Source: Escherichia fergusonii ATCC 35469
GTDB lineage: Bacteria; Pseudomonadota; Gammaproteobacteria; Enterobacterales; Enterobacteriaceae
Direction of reading: 5' to 3'
Length of the DNA: 64,000 nucleotides
Assembly (NCBI RefSeq): GCF_000026225.1
Contig: NC_011740.1
Coordinates: forward strand, 3,720,001-3,784,000
The notes beneath the pieces were generated by a model. It was not told where the DNA came from. It did not search any database and saw only the letters and a program-made list of their open reading frames with translations. Position 1 is the stretch's first letter. Every line of letters starts with the position of its first letter. Below, piece by piece: positions 51,612 through 60,520 of this stretch. The translations under genes were made by a program, and so were the position numbers.

Positions 51612-53441
51612 CTACTCTTCGTCATCGCCATCGACATGCGCACGAATCAGCGCCATAAACGGTTTGCCAAAGCGTTCCAGCTTGCGCATCCCAACGCCGT
51701 TAACGCTGAGCATTTCGCTGGCGGTGATTGGCATCTGTTCCGCCATCTCAATCAAGGTCGCGTCGTTAAACACCACATACGGCGGGACATTACTTTCATC
51801 AGCAATGGATTTACGCAGTTTGCGTAATTTGGCGAACAGTTTGCGATCGTAATTGCCGCCGAACGATTTCTGCATCGCCTTCGGTTTAAGCGCCACAATA
51901 CGCGGCACGGCAAGTTGTAAAGAGGATTCGCCGCGCAACACAGGCCGTGCGGCTTCTGTCAGTTGTAATGCCGAATGCTGGGCGATATTTTGCGTCACAA
52001 GGCCGAGATGAATCAGCTGGCGGATCACGCTGACCCAATGTTCATGGCTTTTATCACGGCCCATGCCATAGACTTTCAGTTTGTCATGACCATAGTCGCG
52101 GATTCGCTGGTTATTGGCGCCGCGAATCACTTCCACTACATAGCCCATACCAAAACGCTGATTCACACGACCAATGGTGGAAAGCGCAATCTGCGCATCG
52201 GTTGAACCGTCGTACTGTTTCGGCGGATCGAGACAGATATCGCAGTTCCCGCACGGCTCCTGCCGCCCTTCGCCAAAGTAGTTCAGCAGCACCAGACGAC
52301 GACAGGTTTGCGCCTCAGCAAACGCGCCCATCGCATTGAGTTTATGGCGTTCGATATCCTGCAACTGCCCCTGCGGTTTCTCTTCCAGGCAACGGCGCAG
52401 CCACGCCATATCGGCCGGATCGTAAAACAGCATCGCTTCCGCGGGCAGGCCATCACGCCCGGCGCGACCGGTTTCCTGATAATAGGATTCGATATTGCGT
52501 GGAATATCAAAGTGAACCACGAAGCGGACGTTAGGCTTGTTGATGCCCATGCCGAACGCTACCGTCGCCACCACAATTTGCAGGTCATCACGCTGGAATT
52601 TTTCCTGCACGTCCGCACGGACATCGTTTTCAAGCCCGGCGTGATAAGCCGCTGCGCTGATACCCTTGCTTTGCAGACGCGCGGCGGTGTCTTCTACTTT
52701 CGCACGACTATTACAGTAAATAATCCCCGACTTACCGCGTTGTTCCTGCACGTAGCGCATCAACTGATCGAGAGGTTTGAACTTCTCCATCAGCATGTAG
52801 CGAATATTCGGACGGTCAAAACTGCTAATTTGAATCAGCGGATCGTTCAGCCCCAGCAGGCGCACGATATCCTGCCGCGTGGTGTCGTCGGCGGTGGCGG
52901 TTAGCGCCATAAACGGCAGAGTAGGAAAACGCTGACGCAGCTGACCGAGCGCGGCGTATTCCGGGCGGAAATCGTGCCCCCATTGGGAGATACAGTGCGC
53001 TTCATCAACAGCTAATAACACCGGATTCCAGTGCGCCAGATGCTCAAGAAAGTTATCCAGCATCAGGCGTTCCGGCGCGATATACAGCAGGCGGATTTGC
53101 CCGGTGCGGCAGCCTGTCATTACTTCAAGCTGCTGCTCGCGGGTTTGCGTCGAGTTAAGGCACGCCGCCGCCACGCCGTTGGCCTGTAGCTGATCCACCT
53201 GATCTTTCATCAACGAAATCAGTGGTGAAACAACCACGGTAAGACCGTTTAGCAGTAAGGCAGGAATTTGATAGCAAAGGGATTTTCCGCCACCAGTGGG
53301 CATGACGACCAGGCAATCGCGACCGGAAAGTACGGTGTCGATAATCTCTTCCTGGCCGGGGCGAAACTGTTGGTAGCCAAAGGTTTCTTGTAAAACCTGT
53401 TTAGCTCCGGACTCCAGATTCAACACTTCCGCCTGCGCCAC
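51612..53441 (-). CDS. recQ: ATP-dependent DNA helicase RecQ
   Basis: 609 aa, the E. coli length. Helicase motif I MPTGGGKSLCYQ, motif II DEAHCISQWGHDFRP, motif VI YYQETGRAGRDG, then the zinc-binding cysteines in EPCGNCDICLDPP, a winged helix and the C-terminal HRDC domain (from about 530). A 3'-5' helicase of the RecF pathway that also suppresses illegitimate recombination. The stretch between recQ and pldA holds an accessory gene and a minus-strand terminator. Confidence 0.98.
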   Translation of the reverse strand: MAQAEVLNLESGAKQVLQETFGYQQFRPGQEEIIDTVLSGRDCLVVMPTGGGKSLCYQIPALLLNGLTVVVSPLISLMKDQVDQLQANGVAAACLNSTQTREQQLEVMTGCRTGQIRLLYIAPERLMLDNFLEHLAHWNPVLLAVDEAHCISQWGHDFRPEYAALGQLRQRFPTLPFMALTATADDTTRQDIVRLLGLNDPLIQISSFDRPNIRYMLMEKFKPLDQLMRYVQEQRGKSGIIYCNSRAKVEDTAARLQSKGISAAAYHAGLENDVRADVQEKFQRDDLQIVVATVAFGMGINKPNVRFVVHFDIPRNIESYYQETGRAGRDGLPAEAMLFYDPADMAWLRRCLEEKPQGQLQDIERHKLNAMGAFAEAQTCRRLVLLNYFGEGRQEPCGNCDICLDPPKQYDGSTDAQIALSTIGRVNQRFGMGYVVEVIRGANNQRIRDYGHDKLKVYGMGRDKSHEHWVSVIRQLIHLGLVTQNIAQHSALQLTEAARPVLRGESSLQLAVPRIVALKPKAMQKSFGGNYDRKLFAKLRKLRKSIADESNVPPYVVFNDATLIEMAEQMPITASEMLSVNGVGMRKLERFGKPFMALIRAHVDGDDEE

Positions 53442-53461
53442 ATTAACCCCGATTGCCTGAA

Positions 53462-53490
53462 ATAAAAACAGGCGCTATTTTCAGCGCCTG
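53462..53490 (-). terminator. Minus-strand terminator before recQ
   Basis: On the minus strand the stem CAGGCGCT-(6)-AGCGCCTG (53483-53490 with 53469-53476) is followed by TTTTTATT. It ends transcription from pldA and the WapI-like gene, so the accessory gene sits between pldA and this terminator. Confidence 0.8.
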
Positions 53491-53510
53491 CGCGAGAAAC
53501 TGCAATGCTT

Positions 53511-53993
53511 TTAGCGTCTGGCTGGATAATGTTGGATGTAAGATTCCAGTTTTGCCAGAATGTTGAAGAAATCATCCTCTGTCAGATCGAACCAGACACT
53601 CCATTCTTCACCATCCAGTTCTTCATCCAGCCACTCGTCGCGTCCTGCATCTCTTGCCCGGAGTAAAAATGGAGGGCGAAGTTCACAAGCAAGATTCACG
53701 GCAATTCTGACTCGCCCGTCCCAGTGCCCATAACATTCAAGTCCCAGACATGGTTCGGTGAACCACAACCGCACACTGGAGGGTAAACGGCGCTCAGACA
53801 ATGCAGAGAACCATTCGTGGATCCTCTTAATATCAATGCACTCAAGTGCCGGATCGATTCTGTCGAAGCGTTTATCAGCCTGAGTCAGATTCACCTTCAA
53901 TAAAAGCCAGTTATCGCTTGCCTCAGGAGACTCATATCCGACGACATCCAGTGTCAAAGTAACGGCCAGCTCACTATTGCTTAACGTAATCAT
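53511..53993 (-). CDS. WapI-like immunity family protein (orphan)
   Basis: 160 aa, starting MITLSNSELAVTLTLDVVGY. Small, acidic, cytoplasmic, with the pattern NWLLLKVNLTQ, VRLWFTEPCLGLECYGHWDG, VRIAVNLACELRPPFLLRAR and a C-terminal DLTEDDFFNILAKLESYI that I associate with WapI-type polymorphic-toxin immunity proteins. No toxin gene is nearby. It lies between pldA (48 bp upstream, same strand) and a terminator, so it probably uses the pldA transcript. Family assignment is by recollection and moderately sure; a protein of unknown function is the fallback. Confidence 0.62.
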   Translation of the reverse strand: MITLSNSELAVTLTLDVVGYESPEASDNWLLLKVNLTQADKRFDRIDPALECIDIKRIHEWFSALSERRLPSSVRLWFTEPCLGLECYGHWDGRVRIAVNLACELRPPFLLRARDAGRDEWLDEELDGEEWSVWFDLTEDDFFNILAKLESYIQHYPARR

Positions 53994-54041
53994 AGCATTT
54001 GATTTTTAAACAAAAATTAGGTGCTGGCACTCTACCATGCA

Positions 54042-54911
54042 TTAAAACAGGTCGTTCAGCATAACCCCCACACCCACACGGGTCTGGTTAAAGTTATAGT
54101 CGATGAGCGATTCGCCATAACCGCTGTAAACCTGGGTATAAAGGCGCACATGCCTGGTGATCGGGTAACTTAAGCCTAACTCCGCACCACCGTAACCGGT
54201 GTTCCAGTTGTACTGTCCTTTCGCACTCAACACCGCATCACCGAGGTGATAGCCGATTTTAAGCTGGTAATAACCCATATATTTGGTGATGTCCGGATTA
54301 TCGTCCGTATTACCCACCACATACCACGGCTTCACTTCCACCAGCCAGTTGCCGTTTTCTGCCATCAGGCGGGTGTAGATACGGTTCCAGCTACGGGAAG
54401 TGGGATCAGAACGCCCGTTAGAGTCGTGGTTATACCCCATCTCCACATCGCGCAACGTCCAACCAGCAAAGCGGTAATCGGTGGCAAAACCGAGGAACAA
54501 TTGCGGTTCGTAGTTGGTTTCACGAAACGGTGAAGACTCTTTACTGTTAGAAAGCTGCCACCACGATTTCTGCGTGTAAGACGCACCTAATACAGAGTTT
54601 GGCCCTAAAATTCCACGCCATAGAGGGAACGCCAGGCTCAACTGGAACTTAACTTCATCCTTACGCGCATTTTCCGACCAGTTATAACTGCTAATCGCTT
54701 CTTTATTCAGGTCGCTGGTATCGGTGTAGATGATGTAGTTAGTGTCATAAGGATAGAGCGTGAAAGGATTGTCATGCTCCTGCAACATATTGGCGATAAC
54801 ACTGCCTCGTACCGCTGGTGCATCATGCACTTCTTTCACTGTTGCCTCTTGCGCATTTGCCACCATCGGCAGCATACACACAGGCAACAAGCAGCCCAGT
54901 AGAGTCCGCAT
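54042..54911 (-). CDS. pldA: Outer-membrane phospholipase A (OMPLA)
   Basis: 289 aa with a signal peptide ending ANA-QEATVKE. Twelve-stranded beta barrel; the catalytic segment GYNHDSNGRSDPTSRSWNRI contains the His-x-Ser pair and nearby Asn. C-terminal phenylalanine (MLNDLF) fits an outer-membrane protein. Ca2+-dependent dimer that degrades surface phospholipids. The signal peptide and first 70 residues differ from K-12 at several places as I recall. Confidence 0.97.
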   Translation of the reverse strand: MRTLLGCLLPVCMLPMVANAQEATVKEVHDAPAVRGSVIANMLQEHDNPFTLYPYDTNYIIYTDTSDLNKEAISSYNWSENARKDEVKFQLSLAFPLWRGILGPNSVLGASYTQKSWWQLSNSKESSPFRETNYEPQLFLGFATDYRFAGWTLRDVEMGYNHDSNGRSDPTSRSWNRIYTRLMAENGNWLVEVKPWYVVGNTDDNPDITKYMGYYQLKIGYHLGDAVLSAKGQYNWNTGYGGAELGLSYPITRHVRLYTQVYSGYGESLIDYNFNQTRVGVGVMLNDLF

Positions 54912-55074
54912 CGGTCGTGTTCTCCGTAACGAATGATTGAAGATATGAATATTTTATGCGGGCTATTCTACATACTTACCTTGAAGGACGTTAGTTATCC
55001 CGTCTTAAAGTAGAAAACCACAATTAAGAAGCATAAAATCAACATTTCATTAACCAATGAAGTGTAAGGATGAT

Positions 55075-55542
55075 ATGTCTGCCGTACTGACCGCTGAACA
55101 AGCCCTGAAATTAGTGGGTGAGATGTTTGTTTATCACATGCCATTTAACCGTGCGTTAGGGATGGAACTGGAGCGTTACGAAAAAGAGTTCGCACAGCTG
55201 GCCTTTAAAAATCAGCCAATGATGGTGGGTAACTGGGCGCAAAGCATTTTGCACGGCGGGGTTATTGCGTCGGCGCTGGATGTCGCCGCAGGTCTGGTGT
55301 GCGTGGGAAGTACCTTAACCCGCCACGAAACCATCAGTGAAGATGAACTACGCCAGCGGCTATCGCGGATGGGGACCATTGATCTTCGCGTCGATTATCT
55401 GCGCCCAGGCAGGGGCGAGCGTTTTACTGCTACCAGTAGTCTGTTGCGTGCAGGCAATAAAGTCGCCGTCGCCCGCGTTGAATTACACAATGAAGATCAG
55501 CTTTATATTGCCAGTGCCACCGCCACCTATATGGTAGGTTGA
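55075..55542 (+). CDS. yigI: YigI, hotdog-fold thioesterase family protein
   Basis: 155 aa from MSAVLTAEQALKLVGEMFVY. PaaI-type hotdog fold with SILHGGVIASALDVAAGLVC, the HGG catalytic region, and TIDLRVDYLRPGRGERFTAT. E. coli YigI acts as an acyl-CoA thioesterase for medium/long chains. The frame opens six codons earlier at an ATG without E. coli support. Confidence 0.94.
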   Translation: MSAVLTAEQALKLVGEMFVYHMPFNRALGMELERYEKEFAQLAFKNQPMMVGNWAQSILHGGVIASALDVAAGLVCVGSTLTRHETISEDELRQRLSRMGTIDLRVDYLRPGRGERFTATSSLLRAGNKVAVARVELHNEDQLYIASATATYMVG

Positions 55543-55593
55543 TAACGTAAAAGCAGGTAAACTGCTTTTACCAATAAAAAATGAGCTTTTCCA

Positions 55594-56484
55594 ATGGATA
55601 TCAAACAAACGCGGCAGGGCGTATTACTCGCTCTTGCCGCTTATTTTATTTGGGGTATTGCACCCGCGTACTTCAAGCTGATTTATTACGTACCCGCTGA
55701 TGAGATCCTGACACATCGCGTGATCTGGTCGTTTTTCTTTATGGTGGTGCTGATGAGCATTTGCCGCCAGTGGTCCTATTTAAAAACGCTGATTCAGACA
55801 CCAAAGAAAATCTTCATGCTGGCAGTCTCTGCCGTGCTGATTGGTGGCAACTGGCTACTGTTTATCTGGGCGGTGAACAATCACCATATGCTGGAAGCGA
55901 GCCTTGGTTACTTTATTAACCCACTGGTGAACATTGTGCTGGGGATGATTTTCCTCGGCGAGCGATTCCGCCGGATGCAATGGCTGGCTGTGATTCTGGC
56001 GATATGTGGTGTATTGGTCCAGCTCTGGACTTTTGGTTCGCTGCCAATCATCGCGCTGGGGCTGGCGTTTAGTTTTGCCTTCTACGGCCTGGTACGCAAG
56101 AAAATTGCCGTTGAAGCGCAAACCGGCATGTTAATCGAAACCATGTGGCTGCTGCCCGTGGCGGCGATTTATCTGTTTGCTATTGCCGACAGCTCAACCA
56201 GCCATATGGGGCAAAACCCGATGTCGCTGAATTTGCTGCTGATCGCCGCCGGTATTGTCACCACCGTACCGCTGTTGTGTTTTACCGCAGCTGCTACACG
56301 CTTACGACTCTCAACATTAGGCTTTTTCCAGTACATTGGGCCGACGCTAATGTTCCTGTTGGCAGTGACGTTTTATGGTGAAAAACCGGGAGCCGATAAG
56401 ATGGTGACTTTCGCCTTTATTTGGGTAGCGCTGGCAATTTTTGTGATGGATGCGATTTATACGCAGCGTAGAACGTCCAAATAA
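55594..56484 (+). CDS. rarD: RarD, EamA-family inner-membrane transporter
   Basis: 296 aa, ten membrane segments, starting MDIKQTRQGVLLALAAYFIW. RarD signature APAYFKLIYYVPADEILTHR and NHHMLEASLGYFINPLVNIV. In the drug/metabolite transporter superfamily; named for chloramphenicol sensitivity links, substrate not established. Confidence 0.95.
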   Translation: MDIKQTRQGVLLALAAYFIWGIAPAYFKLIYYVPADEILTHRVIWSFFFMVVLMSICRQWSYLKTLIQTPKKIFMLAVSAVLIGGNWLLFIWAVNNHHMLEASLGYFINPLVNIVLGMIFLGERFRRMQWLAVILAICGVLVQLWTFGSLPIIALGLAFSFAFYGLVRKKIAVEAQTGMLIETMWLLPVAAIYLFAIADSSTSHMGQNPMSLNLLLIAAGIVTTVPLLCFTAAATRLRLSTLGFFQYIGPTLMFLLAVTFYGEKPGADKMVTFAFIWVALAIFVMDAIYTQRRTSK

Positions 56485-56579
56485 AAAAATAAATATATTC
56501 TGAAAAAATATGCCTGCTCTTGCATGAGAGTGGGCATATTGTCATGCTGACAGGAGACTCACACAAGGATGTAAAATTT

Positions 56580-56960
56580 ATGTTGCGTATGTTTATCCCA
56601 ACATCTAGCGGTAAGATTTCCAGACGCCGTTATATATTTTCATTTATTTTAACAAATTTCATTTTTGCCTTTCTTATTATCTTTTTTAACGATGGTGAAG
56701 CAGACTTTCTTGTTATAGTCTCTACTATCGTACTCCATTATCTCGTCATCAACATGAATTGCCAACGACTCCGTGATAGTGGTTTCATATATATAAAAAC
56801 TTATGTTTTTGGTACATTAGCAGTATATATCATCTCTATCATCACAATGATAGCCGAACATTTTGATTGTTCAGGCAATGGTTCGATGATTTTTTTGATT
56901 TGTTATTTTTCTACTTTCAGTATGCTAATGCTTGCACCTACTGATTCATCAAAACAATAG
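56580..56960 (+). CDS. yigG: YigG, small inner-membrane protein (DUF805-like)
   Basis: 126 aa from MLRMFIPTSSGKISRRRYIF, matching the K-12 length, with AAGGAT upstream. Four hydrophobic segments; the motif GKISRRRYIFSFILTNF resembles the G-R-I-S-R-x-x-Y start of DUF805 proteins. AT-rich compared with neighbours. Function unknown. It precedes yigF by 13 bp. Confidence 0.85.
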   Translation: MLRMFIPTSSGKISRRRYIFSFILTNFIFAFLIIFFNDGEADFLVIVSTIVLHYLVINMNCQRLRDSGFIYIKTYVFGTLAVYIISIITMIAEHFDCSGNGSMIFLICYFSTFSMLMLAPTDSSKQ

Positions 56961-56973
56961 TTATGGAGTATTT

Positions 56974-57354
56974 ATGAGTAAGGAATATATGAACGATGGT
57001 TCATTAAGTGAAAAATGGAAATATCGCTTTAGTTTTTATGATCAACATGGCTTTCCTGGATTCTGGGGGGCAACACCAGAATATAAAGCAGCATTTAAAG
57101 CATTAAAAGTAAGACAACGATTAACTATTCAAATTAATTTCATTGCTTTCTTCTGTTCCTGGATCTATCTATTTGTTCTGGGTTTATGGAAAAAAGCAAT
57201 TATAGTTCTATTACTTGGCATTCTATCTCTATTTGTTGGTGCACTAATTGGCGTTAACATTTTGGGAATTGCCGTAGCAGCCTATGTTGCTGTTAACACG
57301 AACAAATGGTTTTATGAGAAAGAGGTAAAAGGGTTAAATACCTGGAGCCTTTGA
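56974..57354 (+). CDS. yigF: YigF, small membrane protein (DUF2628-like)
   Basis: 126 aa from MSKEYMNDGSLSEKWKYRFS with GGAG 5 nt before ATG. A soluble N-terminal 50 residues then hydrophobic stretches (about 53-105). FYDQHGFPGFWGATPEYKAA resembles the conserved start of DUF2628. Function unknown; AT-rich; same transcript as yigG and a terminator follows. Confidence 0.85.
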   Translation: MSKEYMNDGSLSEKWKYRFSFYDQHGFPGFWGATPEYKAAFKALKVRQRLTIQINFIAFFCSWIYLFVLGLWKKAIIVLLLGILSLFVGALIGVNILGIAVAAYVAVNTNKWFYEKEVKGLNTWSL

Positions 57355-57359
57355 ATAAC

Positions 57360-57398
57360 TGGTGGCTTAGCCGGGCTAAACCACCACTCTCGTTTTTT
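57360..57398 (+). terminator. Terminator after yigF
   Basis: Stem TGGTGGCTTAGCC (57360-57372) with GGCTAAACCACCA (57374-57386), one C-A mismatch and a tiny loop, then CTCTCGTTTTTT. It may also serve the convergent corA, which stops at 57397. Confidence 0.75.
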
Positions 57399-58347
57399 AC
57401 AACCAGTTCTTCCGTTTAAAGTACAGATACGGTGCCAGGCCTGCGAGGATCATAAAGATAATCGCTGCCGGGTAGCCGAAACTCCACTTCAACTCTGGCA
57501 TAAACTCAAAGTTCATGCCATAGCTGGAAGCAACCAGCGTCGGCGGCAGGAACACGACGGATACCACCGAGAAGATTTTGATGATGCGGTTCTGCTCGAT
57601 GTTGATAAAGCCCATAGCCGCCTGCATCAGGAAGTTCACCTTCTGGAACAGGGATTCGTTATGCGGCAGCAGGGATTCGATATCTCGCAGGATTTCACGC
57701 GCCTGCTCCAGTTGCCCACCCGGTAAGCGTGCTTTACGCACCAGGAAGTTGAGTGCACGCTGGGTATCCATCAGACACAGGCGAACTTTCCAGCCGATAT
57801 CTTCCAGCTCCGCCAGTGTGGAGAGCGCCTCGTCGTACTCATCGCCCTGATGCCCTTCCATAATTACCCGGCTCAACTGCTCCAGGTCGCTATAGATATT
57901 TTCAATTTCATCTGCCAGCTGTTCGATTTTGGTTTCGAACAGATCCAACAGCAGCTCGTAGGCGTTACCGTCCACCATTGACTGGCTACGGGCGCGCATA
58001 CGATACAGACGGAATGCAGGCAGTTCACGCTCACGCAGAGTAAACAGACGACCATCACGGATGGTAAATGCCACAGTGGAGTTACCGGCGTGATCTTCCG
58101 CATCTTCAAAGAAGAAGAAGGAGTGAATATGCAGGCCGTCATCGTCTTCAAAGAAACGTGCCGATGCTTCGATATCTTCCAGTTCCGGGCGGGTTGCCAG
58201 GCTCTGGCCAAGTTCAGATTGTACGCGCAGTCGCTCGTCGTCATCCGGTTCGACAAGATCAATCCATACTGCATTTACAAGGGGTTGTGACTCTTCGACT
58301 TCCAGCCGGGTCAGTCGGTTATTTTCCAGTTGAAATGCGCTCAGCAT
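57397..58347 (-). CDS. corA: CorA magnesium/cobalt/nickel channel
   Basis: 316 aa from MLSAFQLENNRLTRLEVEES; a frame extension of five codons upstream is not conserved. Long cytoplasmic N-terminal funnel, two C-terminal membrane helices and the selectivity loop YGMNFEFMPELKW between them (GMN motif), ending FKRKNWL. Homopentameric main Mg2+ uptake route. In Salmonella the corA leader carries a small peptide and Rho-dependent control; the leader here is also long. Confidence 0.97.
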   Translation of the reverse strand: MLSAFQLENNRLTRLEVEESQPLVNAVWIDLVEPDDDERLRVQSELGQSLATRPELEDIEASARFFEDDDGLHIHSFFFFEDAEDHAGNSTVAFTIRDGRLFTLRERELPAFRLYRMRARSQSMVDGNAYELLLDLFETKIEQLADEIENIYSDLEQLSRVIMEGHQGDEYDEALSTLAELEDIGWKVRLCLMDTQRALNFLVRKARLPGGQLEQAREILRDIESLLPHNESLFQKVNFLMQAAMGFINIEQNRIIKIFSVVSVVFLPPTLVASSYGMNFEFMPELKWSFGYPAAIIFMILAGLAPYLYFKRKNWL

Positions 58348-58716
58348 GACCGGGACTCCCAATGCTTAAAATATCGGACAGTTCGGTGGGCACACAGAAA
58401 CAAATTGGGTTTCAGACCATTAAACAGCCTGACTCAGCGCGACGGGAAAAATTGAGGTCGCTGACAACCGCTAAGGCTATCAGCAAAAAGGGATAGCCTT
58501 AGGAGTTGATCCTGGATGACAGGATAGTGAGCCAGTATCTACTGGGTGTGTCCAAGGCGAATGTCCTCTTAGAGTGATCGTGCGCGCATGTTACGCCAGC
58601 AAAATTTTGCCGTCAACACGCAACAGAACACCACAGAACAATAGTTGAACTTCGCGCTTTTTGGTACTCGTCAAGGTCGCTAACAGGATAAAAAAATCCC
58701 ACATCCAGGACCTATA
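58348..58716. promoter_or_regulatory. corA leader / corA-yigE divergent region
   Basis: 369 bp without a gene I can support. It contains a perfect 11-bp inverted repeat CTAAGGCTATC (58471-58481) and GATAGCCTTAG (58492-58502), about 125-155 bp before the corA start, likely within its 5' leader. Its length and structure fit post-initiation control of corA by Mg2+ state, known for Salmonella. No convincing leader peptide was picked by eye. Confidence 0.5.
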
Positions 58717-59481
58717 ATGGCGCATCGGCTACTCATTGGTAAAGGAATGATCACCTTGAATCTAAAACGGATTTTTCTCGCCCTCACCTTACTTCCCTTG
58801 TTTGCTGTTGCCGCTGATGATTGCGCACTCTCAGATCCGGCGCTGACCGTACAGGCGTATACCGTTAATCCTCAAACAGAGCGGGTGAAAATGTACTGGC
58901 AAAAAGCCAATGGCGAAGCGTGGGGAACGTTACATGCGCTGCTGGCGGATATTAATAGTCAGAGTCAGGTGCAGATGGCGATGAACGGCGGCATCTATGA
59001 TGAAAGCTATGCGCCGCTCGGTTTGTACATCGAAAACGGTCAGCAGAAGGTGGCGTTAAATCTCGCTTCAGGTGAAGGGAATTTCTTTATCCGTCCTGGC
59101 GGTGTGTTTTATGTCGCGGGAGATAAAGTCGGCATCGTTCGTCTGGATGCCTTTAAAACCAGTAAAGAGATTCAGTTCGCGGTGCAGTCAGGGCCAATGT
59201 TGATGGAAAACGGCGTCATTAATCCGCGTATTCATCCCAACGTCGCCTCACGCAAAATTCGTAACGGTGTTGGGATTAATAAACAAGGGAACGCCGTGTT
59301 TTTGTTGAGCCAGCAGGCGACAAATTTTTATGATTTTACCTGTTATGCCAAAGCGAAACTGAACGTTGAGCAGTTGCTTTATCTTGATGGCACAATTTCA
59401 CATATGTATATGAAAGGCGGGGCAATCCCGTGGCAACGCTATCCTTTTGTCACCATGATTTCCGTCGAGCGGAAAGGTTAA
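58717..59481 (+). CDS. yigE: YigE, exported DUF2233 (phosphodiester glycosidase-like) protein
   Basis: 254 aa. The ATG at 58717 has AGGA 6 nt upstream; an internal TTG (NLKRIFLALTLLPLFAVAA) or ATG at 58747 would give a cleaner signal peptide. Cleavage probably after AVA/AA, leaving a periplasmic protein. DUF2233 features: MAMNGGIYDESYAPLGLYIE, IRPGGVFYV, AVQSGPMLMENG and LYLDGTISHMYMKGG. The family relates to NAGPA-type glycosidases; the substrate is unknown. Confidence 0.88.
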   Translation: MAHRLLIGKGMITLNLKRIFLALTLLPLFAVAADDCALSDPALTVQAYTVNPQTERVKMYWQKANGEAWGTLHALLADINSQSQVQMAMNGGIYDESYAPLGLYIENGQQKVALNLASGEGNFFIRPGGVFYVAGDKVGIVRLDAFKTSKEIQFAVQSGPMLMENGVINPRIHPNVASRKIRNGVGINKQGNAVFLLSQQATNFYDFTCYAKAKLNVEQLLYLDGTISHMYMKGGAIPWQRYPFVTMISVERKG

Positions 59482-59563
59482 GTATTGTACACTCGAGGAG
59501 GCCAGACAAACTGGGACTGGCTACACAGCTGGAAAATCATCAGATAAATGAAGGGAAACAAAA

Positions 59564-60466
59564 ATGAAAAAAACGCTCGCAACGTTATTTTTATTAACGT
59601 GTCTGGGATCATCATCCGCCTATGCGGATAACGCTTTGATTTTACAAACTGATTTTAGCCTGAAAGATGGTGCCGTCTCGGCGATGAAAGGGGTCGCATT
59701 CGGCGTTGACCATGATCTTAAAATCTTTGATTTAACACACGAAATTCCACCGTATAACATCTGGGAAGGCGCTTATCGCCTGTATCAGACTGCCAGTTAC
59801 TGGCCGCAAGGTTCGGTGTTTGTTAGCGTGGTCGATCCGGGCGTAGGCACTGACCGTAAATCGGTGGTGCTAAAAACCAAAAACGGTCAGTACTTCGTTT
59901 CACCCGATAACGGTACGCTCACTTTGGTGGCACAAACTCTGGGTATTGATAGCGTCCGGGAAATCGATGAAAAAGCTAACCGCCTGAAAGGTTCTGAAAA
60001 GTCATATACCTTCCACGGTCGTGACGTGTATGCCTACACCGGTGCACGCCTGGCTTCCGGGGCGATCACGTTCGAACAGGTGGGGCCAGAGCTTCCTGCA
60101 AAAGTTGTCGAACTTTCTTATCAGAAAGCAAAAGCAACAAAAGGTGAAGTGAAGGGCAATATCCCGATTCTCGATATTCAGTATGGCAACGTCTGGAGCA
60201 ATATCAGCGACGAGTTGCTGAATCAGGCGGGGATCAAACTCAACGATACGTTGTGTGTGACCATTTCCGAAGGTTCCCAGAAAAAATACGAAGGGAAAAT
60301 GCCGTATGTCGCAAGCTTCGGCGATGTGCCGGAAGGCCAGCCGATGGTGTATCTGAACAGCTTGTTGAATGTTTCCGTGGCGCTGAATATGGATAATTTT
60401 GCGCAGAAACATCAGGTTGCGTCTGGTGCTGACTGGAATATTGATGTGAAGAAGTGCGCTAAGTAA
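59564..60466 (+). CDS. Exported SAM hydrolase (SAM-hydroxide adenosyltransferase family, DUF62)
   Basis: 300 aa with AGGGAAACAAAA before the ATG and a signal peptide MKKTLATLFLLTCLGSSSAY ending YA-DNAL. The mature part has the family marks: ILQTDFSLKDGAVSAMKGVA, IFDLTHEIPPYNIWEGAYRL, VFVSVVDPGVGTDRKSVV, FVSPDNGTLTLV and FHGRDVYAYTGARLASG. Relatives hydrolyse S-adenosylmethionine to adenosine and methionine, or halogenate it. A periplasmic location is surprising because SAM is cytoplasmic. Accessory between yigE and uvrD; its real substrate is open. Confidence 0.85.
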   Translation: MKKTLATLFLLTCLGSSSAYADNALILQTDFSLKDGAVSAMKGVAFGVDHDLKIFDLTHEIPPYNIWEGAYRLYQTASYWPQGSVFVSVVDPGVGTDRKSVVLKTKNGQYFVSPDNGTLTLVAQTLGIDSVREIDEKANRLKGSEKSYTFHGRDVYAYTGARLASGAITFEQVGPELPAKVVELSYQKAKATKGEVKGNIPILDIQYGNVWSNISDELLNQAGIKLNDTLCVTISEGSQKKYEGKMPYVASFGDVPEGQPMVYLNSLLNVSVALNMDNFAQKHQVASGADWNIDVKKCAK

Positions 60467-60477
60467 GGTGCTGATGC

Positions 60478-60504
60478 GGGATGCGGTGTGGCGCACCGTA
60501 TCCC
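60478..60504. terminator. Hairpin between the SAM-hydrolase-family gene and uvrD
   Basis: Stem GGGATGCGGTG (60478-60488) and CACCGTATCCC (60494-60504) with one G-T pair and a 5-nt loop, between convergent genes. No T-run on either side, so its terminator role is uncertain. Confidence 0.5.
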
Positions 60505-60520
60505 ACAACGGAATCGTAAA

